The notes under the pieces were generated by a model. The model was not told the DNA's origin. It saw only the letters and a list, made by a program, of their open reading frames with translations, and did not search any database. The position numbers and the translations under genes are program-made. From NCBI GenBank assembly GCA_963205155.1, contig CAUJJY010000338.1, positions 1 to 22,016 on the forward strand: 22,016 bases of DNA, in the 5' to 3' direction. Positions within the stretch are counted from its first letter, which is position 1; the number at the start of each line of letters is the position of its first letter. This DNA comes from Candidatus Zixiibacteriota bacterium. GTDB taxonomy: Bacteria > Zixibacteria > MSB-5A5 > CAIYYT01. This document shows, piece after piece, positions 1 through 8,416 of this stretch.

Positions 1-1
1 T

Positions 2-271
2 CCCTTCTGGCATGAGACCATCGCACCAAGTATCAAGTCCGGTCAGAGAATTCTGGTAGCTGCCCACGGAAATAGCATCCGTGCAATGGTCAAGTATCTC
101 GACAACATGTCGGAAGATGACATACTCGGTCTGAACATTCCAACGGCGCTGCCGTTGGTCTACGAACTCGACCAGGACCTCAAACCCTTAAAGCACTACT
201 ACCTCGGTGATCCTGAAAAGGTCAAGCAGGCAATCGAATCGGTTGCCAATCAGGGCAAAGCGAAGAAATAG
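2..271 (+). CDS. gpmA: 2,3-bisphosphoglycerate-dependent phosphoglycerate mutase, C-terminal part
   Basis: This is the 3' end of a gene that begins before the window; about 89 residues plus the stop are visible, read in the frame starting at base 2. The enzyme interconverts 3- and 2-phosphoglycerate in cytosolic glycolysis and gluconeogenesis. The visible part holds the family's second active-site histidine in the AAHGNSIRA motif, followed by the typical tail (YLDNMSEDDI, LNIPTALPLVYELD, YYLGD). The first histidine motif (RHG) lies outside the window. The N-terminal boundary is the window edge, not a biological truncation. The next gene starts 19 bp downstream on the same strand, so the two are probably cotranscribed. 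Confidence 0.93.
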   Translation, partial: PFWHETIAPSIKSGQRILVAAHGNSIRAMVKYLDNMSEDDILGLNIPTALPLVYELDQDLKPLKHYYLGDPEKVKQAIESVANQGKAKK

Positions 272-290
272 CTTTTCGAAAGGAACCAAT

Positions 291-1739
291 ATGGCAACAT
301 CCAAATTCAGCCTAAGCGAATCCCTGCGTCTGCAGGCAGGCGATTGCTTGATTCTTCCCTTCCTTGATGATAAGAAAGGCCTCTTCATGAAGACCTCCTT
401 GCCCAAGGAAGTCCAGGCCGCTGCACGAACAAGCCCAACTGCAGGAAGCACTCTTACAACACTGCGCGGATCGATCAACAAAGTCGAAATCATGATTCGC
501 ACTGTCCGTCTTGACACGAAGCACTCGGACACCATTCGCGAAATGAAAAAAGCAGTTGCCGCCGCAATTGCTGCGGCTCCGAAGGAAGACTGCAAGCGAG
601 TGGTCATCGCATTGAGTGATCGGCACATCGACTGGATGGTCGCAGCTCATGAAGGCGCAATTCTCGGAAGTTATGCTTTTGATAAGTATCTATCGAACAA
701 AGCAAAACCGGTTACTGTTGTCGTAGCCGGCATCAAGCCAACCTCAACAATCAGTAGGCGTCTCAAAGAACGCGAAGTCGTCTATGAATTGGTTAATGCC
801 GCCCGTGACCTTTTGAGCGAGCCACCGAATGTCATGAATCCACCGGTACTTGCCCGTGAATTCCAAAAGTTGGGCCGGAAATCGGGGCTTAAGGTCACAG
901 TTTGGGACGAGAAGCGACTTGTCAAAGAAGGATGCGGCGGTACTTATGGCGTCGGTGTTGGCGCAAAAGCTAAACCGCGGATGGTAATTGCCGATTACAA
1001 TCCTCGCGGAGCAAAAAAGTACCTCTGCCTCGTCGGTAAAGGTGTCACTTATGATACCGGCGGTTACGGACTCAAGCCTGCCGCATCGCAGATTGGTATG
1101 AAATACGACATGGGTGGCGCCGCTATGATGTTCGCCGCCGCTTGCGCCATTTCTCGACTGAAACTACCGATAAGAGTCACTGTCATAACGCCTTTGGCTG
1201 AAAACGACATCTCCGGTGAATCAATGCACACAACGGCAGTTCTAACTACCAGATCCGGCAAAACCATTGAGGTCGAACACACCGACGCCGAAGGTCGTCT
1301 CCTCTTGGCAGATGGACTTGCTCTTGCCGGTGAACGCAAGCCTGACTGGATCATTGATTCGGCTACTCTTACTGGGGCTTGCGTGGTTGCGCTTGGCGAA
1401 GAGATTGCCGGCATTTTCTCCAATGACCCGAAACTGGCACAAGAAATCATCTCGACCGGACGCGAAGAAGGCGAACTCTATTGGGAATTGCCGCTCTTTA
1501 TGCCGCATTCTTCGAAAATCAAGACGACGATCGCTGATGTCAAGAATCGCGGCGATGCCTGGGGTGGCGCAATTACGGCTGCAGTCTTCCTGAAAGAGTG
1601 GGTTAACGACGACGCCAAGTGGGCGCATATCGACATTGCCGGCCCCGGCGGTAAAGAACAACCGCTGGACCACCTCGGCAAAGGTGCCAAAGGATTTGGC
1701 GTGAAAACGATAGTCCAGTTGGCAAAGAAGCTCGCATAG
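291..1739 (+). CDS. pepA: M17 leucyl aminopeptidase (PepA family)
   Basis: A cytosolic dizinc or dimanganese exopeptidase that removes N-terminal residues from peptides; 482 aa, normal for the family. The start chosen is the ATG at 291, with an AAAGGA ribosome site just upstream; a longer in-frame extension would run back into the preceding gene. The C-terminal catalytic domain keeps the metal ligands and catalytic residues: Lys250 and Asp255 in GKGVTYDTGG, Lys262 in the following GLKP, Asp273 in KYDMGGAA, and Asp332, Glu334 and Arg336 in HTDAEGRL. The family signature is NTDAEGRL, so the usual Asn is His330 here. The N-terminal 160 or so residues match the regulatory macro-like domain only loosely. 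Probably cotranscribed with gpmA and ended by the hairpin at 1771-1810. Confidence 0.95.
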   Translation: MATSKFSLSESLRLQAGDCLILPFLDDKKGLFMKTSLPKEVQAAARTSPTAGSTLTTLRGSINKVEIMIRTVRLDTKHSDTIREMKKAVAAAIAAAPKEDCKRVVIALSDRHIDWMVAAHEGAILGSYAFDKYLSNKAKPVTVVVAGIKPTSTISRRLKEREVVYELVNAARDLLSEPPNVMNPPVLAREFQKLGRKSGLKVTVWDEKRLVKEGCGGTYGVGVGAKAKPRMVIADYNPRGAKKYLCLVGKGVTYDTGGYGLKPAASQIGMKYDMGGAAMMFAAACAISRLKLPIRVTVITPLAENDISGESMHTTAVLTTRSGKTIEVEHTDAEGRLLLADGLALAGERKPDWIIDSATLTGACVVALGEEIAGIFSNDPKLAQEIISTGREEGELYWELPLFMPHSSKIKTTIADVKNRGDAWGGAITAAVFLKEWVNDDAKWAHIDIAGPGGKEQPLDHLGKGAKGFGVKTIVQLAKKLA

Positions 1740-1770
1740 CTTCATTACGAGCGGGGGCTTGGCCAATAAA

Positions 1771-1810
1771 AAAGAGACGGTCCAACAGGAATCCGTCTCT
1801 TTCCTTTTTT
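1771..1810. terminator. bidirectional intrinsic terminator between pepA and the DUF1573 gene
   Basis: A 10-bp perfect stem (AAAGAGACGG at 1771-1780 pairing with CCGTCTCTTT at 1793-1802) is followed on the plus strand by a T-rich run to 1810. On the minus strand the stem is followed by Ts complementary to the A run at 1768-1773. It lies between two convergent genes and can serve both. Confidence 0.88.
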
Positions 1811-1822
1811 GACTGTTCGAAT

Positions 1823-2545
1823 CTAATGCGTTGAAGACTGCGCTGTTGGTTTGCCGAGAACCACTGGCACAGTGTACCTCGGTGAATCGGATGCTGTCCC
1901 TGTAGTGAAGGTGAACGACTTTTCGAACTCATTGTCTTTGCAGCCGGGAGCAACCTTAACCTTGATCGTACCCGTGCTTCCCGGATTGATGCTGCCACTC
2001 GGCAATGTCACGTTTATGAACTCAAATGGATAACTCACCAGCGCCAATTGCAGCGGCTCCTGCGAAACGTTCTTCACCAACACATCAAACTCTTTCGCAC
2101 GAGTCGCAGACGTAATGTCAATGTTCCACGGCGTCAACTGCGCCGGCTTGGCAGAATCGGGATGCGTATTTATCGTTGCTTTGAACCGAAGCGAGAATGT
2201 CCCGCGGGCGTCGTCATTGCATGTAACTGTTGCAGTCTTCTGGACAACTCCCCTGTATGACTCAATGGATGTAAAGATTAGTTCCACCGCCGTGGAATCG
2301 CCGGGAGCCACGACTTCCTTCTTGATGGGGGCCTTAGTACAGCCACAACCGGGCTTGACATTCAATATCTTGAGTGAGTCGGTACCGCTCGCGCGCATGA
2401 CATAGGAATGCGCAACTTTACATACCTGCGGGATATATCCAAAATTGAACGTTGTCTCGTCAATCTCCAGACGCGCCTGTGCGTTTGCCAGACTCGAGGT
2501 CAAGAGCCCAATCAGTATTACTTTTGCGAGTCGCGAAACAATCAT
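1823..2545 (-). CDS. secreted DUF1573-domain protein
   Basis: A 240-aa exported protein of unknown function. Residues 1-22 form a signal peptide (basic start, hydrophobic core, cleavage near ANA-QA). Residues about 25-125 are a DUF1573 Ig-like domain, recognised by FNFGYIPQ near residue 33 and the hallmark GCGCT at 66-70. A second, weaker beta-sandwich region follows (about 140-235). DUF1573 proteins are common in Bacteroidetes and related phyla and are envelope or secreted; their role is not established. The ATG at 2545 has a strong GGAGGG ribosome site. It lies downstream of yajQ on the same strand with about 120 bp between, and shares the pepA terminator. Confidence 0.88.
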   Translation of the reverse strand: MIVSRLAKVILIGLLTSSLANAQARLEIDETTFNFGYIPQVCKVAHSYVMRASGTDSLKILNVKPGCGCTKAPIKKEVVAPGDSTAVELIFTSIESYRGVVQKTATVTCNDDARGTFSLRFKATINTHPDSAKPAQLTPWNIDITSATRAKEFDVLVKNVSQEPLQLALVSYPFEFINVTLPSGSINPGSTGTIKVKVAPGCKDNEFEKSFTFTTGTASDSPRYTVPVVLGKPTAQSSTH

Positions 2546-2667
2546 GACTATTCCCTCCGTATGTCAATTCTGCACTATGAAACTGGACGCGATGACCGCT
2601 CTGCGCCGATCAATCGTCAGTATAGATACAAAACTTCGTGCATCCAGTTCCCGAGTCTCGACCTGAC

Positions 2668-3165
2668 CTAACGGAAATTGGCGAATTCAAGATGGAACGG
2701 TAAGTTGCGATCCTTGAGTTGCTTCATGACTTCCTGCAGATCATCCTTCTTGGCGCCCGTCACACGAACCTGGTTCTCCTGAATGCTTGCTTGGACTTTG
2801 AGCTTCAACTCCTTGATGATCTTGACGATCTCTTTGCACTTCTCCGTCTCAATCCCCGACTGTAGCTTAATCTCCTGACGCAAAGTCCCTGCAAAAGCGT
2901 CCTCGATTTTCCCGTAAACAAGCGCCTTGTGCGGGACATTGCGCTTGGCGAGTCGAGCATGCAGAATGTCTGTAATATTTTGGAGTTGAATATTGCTCTC
3001 CGCGATCAGAACCATAACCTGGTCCTTCTGATTGAACGTTATCTCCGCCTTGGTGCCGCGAAAATCGAATCTTTGCGAAATCTCCTTCATCGCCTGGTTG
3101 ATGGCATTCGCCACTTCATGCAGCTCGATTTTTGAGACAATATCGAACGAAAAATTCTGTGCCAT
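2668..3165 (-). CDS. yajQ: YajQ-family nucleotide-binding protein
   Basis: A 165-aa cytosolic protein of the UPF0234/YajQ family, with two ferredoxin-like alpha/beta halves. Members bind nucleotides, and in some species cyclic di-GMP, acting as effectors with transcription factors; no catalysis is established. The start is the ATG at 3165, giving the family N-terminus AQNFSFDIVSKIEL; an in-frame start 75 bp upstream would add an unconserved extension. Other family marks are RFDFRGTKAEI near residue 36, an AGTLRQEIKLQSG stretch mid-protein, and the ending QVRVTGAKKDDLQ...LPFHLEFANFR. Divergent from the GNAT gene across a 148-bp gap. Whether it binds cyclic di-GMP here cannot be told. Confidence 0.94.
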   Translation of the reverse strand: MAQNFSFDIVSKIELHEVANAINQAMKEISQRFDFRGTKAEITFNQKDQVMVLIAESNIQLQNITDILHARLAKRNVPHKALVYGKIEDAFAGTLRQEIKLQSGIETEKCKEIVKIIKELKLKVQASIQENQVRVTGAKKDDLQEVMKQLKDRNLPFHLEFANFR

Positions 3166-3313
3166 AACAGTTGTGATCCACTCCCTTCTCGCTTTCAGAA
3201 TTACACTCTCGAACATAGGTATGGAGAATTCCAAAGTCAAGTGAACTAGTTCTTACGGTTATTCATTGACCACACACGGAGTAAGCGATATACTCAACTG
3301 CGAAGTAGCGCCT

Positions 3314-4318
3314 ATGAATATCATTCCCTTCTCCGAACAGCATATCATTCCCTGGCAGGAAGCGATTGACCGGACCCCCGAGTCACCCGGCCCGACAAGC
3401 GGACCGGAATACGGTTCGAGTATGGATGTGTCTTGGAAAAATACATTCATCTTTGAAGCCGGCGACTTATTCCTCCCTTTCTCTCTGCGAAACTCAAACC
3501 AACTGAAAATTATTCCTACCGCCAATTATGCAGGTGCACAAATAAACAGTCTGCTCGGTGTGCGGGAAGTGGACACCAGTGTATTTGATCGATTGGCAAC
3601 GTTGCCGCGAAACTGCGTAATCACTTTACAGCTGCCGCGCAGAATCTATGATGAACACAAGAAGAATTTCTCATTGCTGAACTATGAAATACAGAATGTG
3701 TTCGATTATCACATGATTCCGCTGCGAGACTCTTACGACGAATGGTTCAACCGCAAGGTCATTGAACGGCGCTTCATCCGCAAAGCCGAGCGGGAAAACG
3801 TCGAAGTCCGATTTGGCGCCGGTGAACTGTTGCCAACCTTTTATGATATCTATCAACATTCTGTCCAACGATGGCAAAAGCAGGATCCGCGCGCATCATT
3901 CCACCGCCTGGACCGCATGCAACGGCTCTTCACTTATCCAAACGGCCGGGTCGAAATCGCACTTGGCTACTATCAGGACAAGCCGATTGCCGGAGTGGTC
4001 TTTGCGCAATACCAACAGACCGCCGCATACCTGTTTGGAGGTTTTGACTACGAGTATCAACATCTGCGGGCCATGTTTCTTGTGCATGCGACGATAGTAA
4101 AACGACTTACCGAGGCACGCATTCGACTTTATAGCCACGGTCTAAGCTTGGGACGAAAGTCGCTTGAGCACTTCAAGGAATCGCTCGGTGCGGAGCGCAA
4201 CCATGCCGTCGTTATCGTTCGCCACCGATTCCCGAAGATCAAACGTATTCTGAAATCACTGAAGGCCTCCTCCACACCTGCTCAATCAGCGTCCCCTTCG
4301 GGAGGACACGAATTGTGA
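3314..4318 (+). CDS. FemAB/BioF2-like GNAT acyltransferase family protein
   Basis: A cytosolic protein of 334 aa from the ATG at 3314; a TTG at 3266 would add 16 unconserved residues. The C-terminal half has the layout of the Acetyltransf_6 (BioF2-like) group related to FemAB peptidoglycan aminoacyltransferases: basic helices (WFNRKVIERRFIRKAERENVEV), then PTFYDIYQHSVQRW, then the strand pair ALGYYQDKPIAGVVFAQYQQTAAYLFGGFDYEYQHLRA. The end (LYSHGLSLGRKSLEHFKESLGAE) resembles the family pattern 'dlG...gl..FK..lGa'. Relatives act on cell-wall peptides or exopolysaccharide. The substrate here is unknown, and the neighbours (yajQ, mhqO) give no clue. The ribosome site is weak. Confidence 0.75.
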   Translation: MNIIPFSEQHIIPWQEAIDRTPESPGPTSGPEYGSSMDVSWKNTFIFEAGDLFLPFSLRNSNQLKIIPTANYAGAQINSLLGVREVDTSVFDRLATLPRNCVITLQLPRRIYDEHKKNFSLLNYEIQNVFDYHMIPLRDSYDEWFNRKVIERRFIRKAERENVEVRFGAGELLPTFYDIYQHSVQRWQKQDPRASFHRLDRMQRLFTYPNGRVEIALGYYQDKPIAGVVFAQYQQTAAYLFGGFDYEYQHLRAMFLVHATIVKRLTEARIRLYSHGLSLGRKSLEHFKESLGAERNHAVVIVRHRFPKIKRILKSLKASSTPAQSASPSGGHEL

Positions 4319-4408
4319 GCCTGCCTCATGGCATAGCAGACACGAAATGCCCGCTAATATATCCTCCATCGTCACCGTATAGAACTCGGTTGACTAATCA
4401 GGAGGAAC

Positions 4409-5368
4409 ATGAGGAAGAGTCTTCACGGCATACATCATATCACCGCAATTTCAAGTGACCCGCAAGCCAACGTTGATTTTTACAGCCGGATTTTGGGACT
4501 GCGAATGGTCAAGCAAACCGTCAATTACGATGATCCAAGTGTCTATCACCTTTATTTCGGCGATGCCGTAGGATCTCCCGGATCAATTCTGACCTTTTTT
4601 CCCTTTCCCGACGCGCAAGCAGGTAAAGTCGGTAATGGGCAAGTTGGAGCGATTGGCTATTCGATATCAGCCGAGTCAATTGACTATTGGGTGGATCGCT
4701 TTTCGCGTCTGGGGATAAAATTCGCCGGACCATTTGAACGATTTGGCGAAGAGATCATTACCTTCAGCGACTCTGATGGTTTGCCATTGGAATTGGTGGC
4801 CGATTCAAACCGCGCGGGCCAATCCTGGTCTGACTCACCTGTTCCGGCAGCTCATGCAATCAAGCGATTTAGCTCCGCAGCACTTCTGGTGAGCAGTAAC
4901 GGCTCCACCGCAGAGTTGCTCACGGACATTCTTGGATTTGAGAAAATCGCCGAAGAAGGAAATCGCCAGCGTTTTGCTGCAGGCAGTAGCGACGATCGAC
5001 AACTGATTGATATTGTCGTCGATCCACAAGGTAGACGCGGAATTCCCGGACCCGGGACAGTGCACCATATTGCTTGGCGTTGTCTCGACAAAGATCAAGA
5101 AGATTGGCGGAAGACTGTTGCCAAACAGGGATACAACGTGACCTCCATTATTGACCGTAATTATTTTCACTCTATTTATTTCCGCGAAAATAGCGGCATA
5201 CTCTTTGAAATCGCTACTGACGAACCCGGATTTACGGTTGACCAGTCAGAGTTAGAACTTGGTTCACGCCTGTCGTTGCCACCTTGGCTGGAATCAAAGC
5301 GGGAAGACATCGTGCGAAAATTACCGTCATTGTCCATCGGTACGAAGCCCGTTTCACAAATCGAATGA
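4409..5368 (+). CDS. mhqO: VOC-family ring-cleaving dioxygenase (MhqO/MhqA-like)
   Basis: A 319-aa cytosolic protein with two vicinal-oxygen-chelate halves, about residues 7-135 and 152-280. The probable metal ligands are His9 or His10 in GIHHITAIS, His219 or His220 in TVHHIAW, and Glu267 in FEIATDEPGF, the pattern of non-haem iron extradiol dioxygenases. The N-terminus (GIHHITAIS, YSRILGLRMVKQTVNYDDPSVYHLYFGD, GSILTFFPF) is diagnostic of the MhqO/MhqA/PcpA-like group, which in Bacillus subtilis handles hydroquinone and quinone stress. Ribosome site AGGAGG lies just before the ATG. The stop overlaps the start of the MhqD-like gene (ATGA), so they are translationally coupled. No MarR-type regulator (MhqR) is beside it. 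The aromatic substrate is inferred from family only. Confidence 0.9.
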   Translation: MRKSLHGIHHITAISSDPQANVDFYSRILGLRMVKQTVNYDDPSVYHLYFGDAVGSPGSILTFFPFPDAQAGKVGNGQVGAIGYSISAESIDYWVDRFSRLGIKFAGPFERFGEEIITFSDSDGLPLELVADSNRAGQSWSDSPVPAAHAIKRFSSAALLVSSNGSTAELLTDILGFEKIAEEGNRQRFAAGSSDDRQLIDIVVDPQGRRGIPGPGTVHHIAWRCLDKDQEDWRKTVAKQGYNVTSIIDRNYFHSIYFRENSGILFEIATDEPGFTVDQSELELGSRLSLPPWLESKREDIVRKLPSLSIGTKPVSQIE

Positions 5369-6006
5369 CAAACTCTCCCCTTGCACTCGTCCACGAATTC
5401 TTGCCGGCGCGAGAAAACACTAATGTTCATACGTTACTGCTCTTGCACGGCACTGGTGGCAGTCAATTCGACCTACTTCCGGTTGGAGAACGCCTTCTCC
5501 CCACTGCCGCTTTGCTTAGCCCGTTGGGAAATGTCTCCGAGAACGGCATGGCCCGTTTCTTCCGCCGCTTATCCCCCGGTGTCTTTGATCTCGATGACCT
5601 GCGATTGCGCACGCACGAGTTGGTTCAATTTGTCGAGGCTGCAGCCGCAACATATGAACTTGACAAAACGCGAATTATCGCTGCCGGATACTCCAACGGC
5701 GCCAACATGGCCGCCAGTCTGCTATTGCTTGCGCCAGGCACTCTGCACGCTGCCGTTTTGTTTCGCCCGATGGTCCCGCTGGTGCCGGCAAAAAAGCCCA
5801 GTCTTGACGGCGTTAATGTCCTGATTTGTGGAGGTCGTCATGACGAAGTGGTTGCCCCGGAAGAGGCCGTCCGCTTGGCGGAACTTCTGCACGAATCAAA
5901 TGCCGCCGTCAGCATACATTGGTCGGATGCGGGTCATGGACTGACGTCGCAGGAAATTGCCTACGCCCGTGATTGGTTGAGCGGAAAGTTGGGGATCAAA
6001 AGTTGA
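5365..6006 (+). CDS. mhqD: MhqD-like alpha/beta-hydrolase (carboxylesterase/phospholipase family)
   Basis: A 213-aa single-domain alpha/beta-hydrolase of the dienelactone hydrolase/carboxylesterase type. The expected catalytic triad is visible: Ser110 in the elbow GYSNGAN, Asp160 in GGRHDEVV and His191 in DAGHGLT. The oxyanion region is LLLHGTGG (25-32). The ATG at 5365 overlaps the TGA of the preceding dioxygenase by four bases; an upstream in-frame start at 5284 would lie inside that gene and is not conserved. In Bacillus the MhqO and MhqD products belong to the same quinone-stress regulon, so a joint role in degrading or hydrolysing aromatic electrophiles or their ring-cleavage products is likely but inferred. 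Confidence 0.88.
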   Translation: MTNSPLALVHEFLPARENTNVHTLLLLHGTGGSQFDLLPVGERLLPTAALLSPLGNVSENGMARFFRRLSPGVFDLDDLRLRTHELVQFVEAAAATYELDKTRIIAAGYSNGANMAASLLLLAPGTLHAAVLFRPMVPLVPAKKPSLDGVNVLICGGRHDEVVAPEEAVRLAELLHESNAAVSIHWSDAGHGLTSQEIAYARDWLSGKLGIKS

Positions 6007-6034
6007 CGGCTTGCCTGTTGTCGTCTCTCACCGG

Positions 6035-6784
6035 TCAAGGCTTCAGATTCCAGGAATTCAATTCGTCGCGAAAACCATAATCAGTCATATCCATTTTGAG
6101 TGGAGTAATCGAAACATATCCGGCCTTGGTCGCCGAAAAATCAGATTGATCAAACTCCTGCCAATCGGGCTCGCCGGCAATCCAGTAGTACTTCTTTCCA
6201 CGCGGATCAATGTTCTCCACGACGATATCTCGGTAAACGCGTTTCCCAAGCCGCGTGATTTGCACTCCCTTATAGCCGTTTTTCGGCGGATTTGGCATAT
6301 TCACGTTCAGCAATGTAAATCCCGGCAAGCCGCGCTCAAGTACCCGTTTGGCCAGTTTTCGTGAAAATCGCGCCTTCGCCAGGTAATCGATATTCTCTGT
6401 CGCGACCGATGAAACTGCAATTGATGGAATTCCGAGTATGGCCCCTTCAAATGCCGCCGAAACGGTGCCCGAATAAGTCACATCGTCACCCATGTTCGGA
6501 CCGCGGTTGATGCCGCTAATCAGGATGTCGGGTCGGCGCTTATTGTCGAGGATGCCGTACATCGCCACCATCACCGCATCCGTTGGTGTCCCATCCACCG
6601 AATAGAAGTTGCTTTTGAGCTTGTTAATCCTCAGCGGCCTCTGCAGAGTCAGTGAGTGCCCCGATGCCGACTGATCAACATGCGGCGCGACCACAAGCAC
6701 ATCGCAAACACGGGAAATCTCGCGTGCAAGTTTGGCCAGTCCCTCCGCCTCGTAACCATCGTCATTTGTCAGCAGTGCAAGCAT
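6035..6784 (-). CDS. surE: 5'/3'-nucleotidase SurE
   Basis: A 249-aa cytosolic metal-dependent phosphatase that dephosphorylates nucleoside monophosphates and, in some species, short polyphosphate. The SurE fold is clear: LLTNDDG with metal ligands Asp8 and Asp9, APHVDQSASGHSLTL (the Ser ligand region), VDGTPTDAV, and ILISGINRGPNMGDDVTYSGTVSAAFEG with its metal-binding Asn. The ATG at 6784 begins four bases after the stop of the family 2 glycosyltransferase, so the pair form one transcript. The stop is 28 bp from the convergent mhqD stop, and no clear intrinsic terminator lies between. Confidence 0.96.
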   Translation of the reverse strand: MLALLTNDDGYEAEGLAKLAREISRVCDVLVVAPHVDQSASGHSLTLQRPLRINKLKSNFYSVDGTPTDAVMVAMYGILDNKRRPDILISGINRGPNMGDDVTYSGTVSAAFEGAILGIPSIAVSSVATENIDYLAKARFSRKLAKRVLERGLPGFTLLNVNMPNPPKNGYKGVQITRLGKRVYRDIVVENIDPRGKKYYWIAGEPDWQEFDQSDFSATKAGYVSITPLKMDMTDYGFRDELNSWNLKP

Positions 6785-6788
6785 AAGT

Positions 6789-7457
6789 CTACCATAATAG
6801 TGATTTGGCGAGCAATTTCAAGAATCTTAGCGTATCGCGAGCCGGTCTGATTGAACTGCTGCTGTTGTTATAGATCGTCTTGATCGGAATATCGCGTAAG
6901 CGATAACCCGCGCGTGCGGCTCTGATGATCAACTCCGGCTCAAGATCATAGTGCCTGGAAACAAGTTCCAGCGAACGCAGAACTCTCGTCGGAATTAGGC
7001 GGAAACCGCACTGGCTGTCGTGGATTCGAACTCCGGCAAAAACAGAAGCCACAAATGTCGAAAGCGTATTAGATATCTTTCGAGCTAACGGCATCTCCGG
7101 TCCCAATCGACGTACTCCGAGAAGAATAGTCGTGTCGTCCACAAACTCCTCAAGAAAGAGCTGAACCTCTACCGGATCGTGCTGAAGATCAGCATCCATT
7201 GTCACCCCGGCATCGAACTCATTCTCGATTGCGAAGTCAAAAGCCGTGCGTAAAGCCATCCCCTTGCCCAAGTTGAGGTCGTGGTTTATGATCGTAGCTC
7301 CGTGTACCCTAACTACCTCGTCGGTGCCATCAGTCGAACCATCGTCCACAACCAAAATAGCGATATGCGGATACAATTTCTCCAGTTGATCGACAAGTGT
7401 TGAAATCGTATTGGCGGCATTATACGCTGGAATGGCGACAAGGATTCGATGCAGCAT
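6789..7457 (-). CDS. family 2 glycosyltransferase (dolichol/polyprenyl-phosphate sugar transferase type)
   Basis: A 222-aa protein from the ATG at 7457; a GTG at 7496 would add 13 residues. The GT-A fold is read from ILVAIPAYNAANTI (5-18), ILVVDDGSTDGT (34-45) and the metal-binding MDADLQHDP with Asp88 and Asp90, then QCGFRLIP and a terminal basic helix. It lacks C-terminal membrane segments, so it resembles the soluble DPM1-like class that loads a sugar from a nucleotide carrier onto a polyprenyl phosphate at the inner membrane face. The sugar is unknown. Directly upstream of surE; divergent from the HAD gene, with about 125 bp of shared promoter region. Confidence 0.88.
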   Translation of the reverse strand: MLHRILVAIPAYNAANTISTLVDQLEKLYPHIAILVVDDGSTDGTDEVVRVHGATIINHDLNLGKGMALRTAFDFAIENEFDAGVTMDADLQHDPVEVQLFLEEFVDDTTILLGVRRLGPEMPLARKISNTLSTFVASVFAGVRIHDSQCGFRLIPTRVLRSLELVSRHYDLEPELIIRAARAGYRLRDIPIKTIYNNSSSSIRPARDTLRFLKLLAKSLLW

Positions 7458-7498
7458 GCCGCAAATATACAATAATTGCCGCAGACCATACAGCACTA

Positions 7499-7528
7499 TT
7501 GCGAAGATGATCGACTATTGCGTACAAT
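7499..7528 (+). promoter_or_regulatory. candidate sigma-70-type promoter for the HAD-PaaK/CapK genes
   Basis: TTGCGA at 7499-7504, an 18-bp spacer, and TACAAT at 7523-7528 lie about 55 bp before the HAD start codon, in the gap between divergent genes. The match to the sigma-70 consensus is 4/6 and 5/6. Promoter consensus in this lineage is unknown. Confidence 0.4.
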
Positions 7529-7583
7529 ACTACCATCTAATTCGGGCGATTGCTGAATTGAGTAACTGGAGACGGTTTAAGAA

Positions 7584-8306
7584 ATGAAACGAGCGATTCT
7601 CTTTGACTTCTGGCAAACACTCTTTCACGATATGAAGGAACGCGAAACCTTTGAATCGCGGAAGGATCTGGTGCGGAATTTTCTCCGGGAACACGACTAT
7701 CAGGGCGCAAGCGAGGTCGATGCTGCGTTTGAAGCCTCCCGGCCCTGGTTCCTTGAAGTTTACCATCGGGAACAACGAACACCAGTGGTCCACGAACGCC
7801 TGACGTGGGTATTTGCCCATCTGGGCATCACCGTTGACCAAACTGCTTTGGAAGCCCTGTCCCGGGAATTCGAAGAGATGGGACTGATGTTGGATCCGCG
7901 TCTGACCGACAATCTTGCACCGGTCCTTGAACAACTTAGCCGCGACTATTTGCTGGGAATAGTCTCGGACACCGGCTATACCCCCGGACGAGTCCTGCGC
8001 AAACACATGAAGAAACACGGCGTGTTAGAATACTTCTCCGCCTTCTCCTTCTCGGACGAAACTGGTCGGGCCAAGCCTCACGCCCTTCAATTTGAGAACG
8101 TTCTGACCAAGTTAGGCATCGAGACCGAGCATGCGATTCACTGTGGGGACTTGCCTTCTCACGATGTTCGTGGTGCAAAGGCGCTCGGCATCACAACTAT
8201 TCTCTACACGGGCTGTCACACCGAAGCTGCTAATGGTTACGAACCAGATTTCGTTATCACCGACTGGCGGGAATTGACGCCAATCGTCAACAAAGTTTTT
8301 GCTTGA
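7584..8306 (+). CDS. HAD-superfamily hydrolase (subfamily IA type)
   Basis: A 240-aa cytosolic protein with all four HAD motifs. Motif I is LFDFWQTL with nucleophile Asp8; motif II is Ser128 in GIVSDTGYT; motif III is Lys164 in GRAKPHALQF; motif IV is HCGDLPSHDVRGAKALG with Asp189 and Asp194. A helical cap lies between motifs I and II (about 20-95). The second motif I acid of phosphatases (DxD) is Trp10, so phosphatase activity is not assured. Some HAD branches naturally carry DxW or DxY. The ATG follows a GGAGA ribosome site. It leads a plus-strand run with the two PaaK/CapK-like genes 110 bp downstream. Substrate unknown. Confidence 0.87.
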   Translation: MKRAILFDFWQTLFHDMKERETFESRKDLVRNFLREHDYQGASEVDAAFEASRPWFLEVYHREQRTPVVHERLTWVFAHLGITVDQTALEALSREFEEMGLMLDPRLTDNLAPVLEQLSRDYLLGIVSDTGYTPGRVLRKHMKKHGVLEYFSAFSFSDETGRAKPHALQFENVLTKLGIETEHAIHCGDLPSHDVRGAKALGITTILYTGCHTEAANGYEPDFVITDWRELTPIVNKVFA

Positions 8307-8416
8307 AAGACCCGAACAAACAGATGATGTTCGAGCAACGGTGTAATTGCAATGACCGTAAACCTGCAGTAGAGCAGGATTTCTCAAACCAAGCCGGGAT
8401 GATAGGCTACAAGTAA

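Noticed and set aside
1242..1766. Minus-strand open frame (174 codons) opposite pepA
   Set aside because: Antisense to the catalytic domain of pepA and crosses its stop; no family resemblance.
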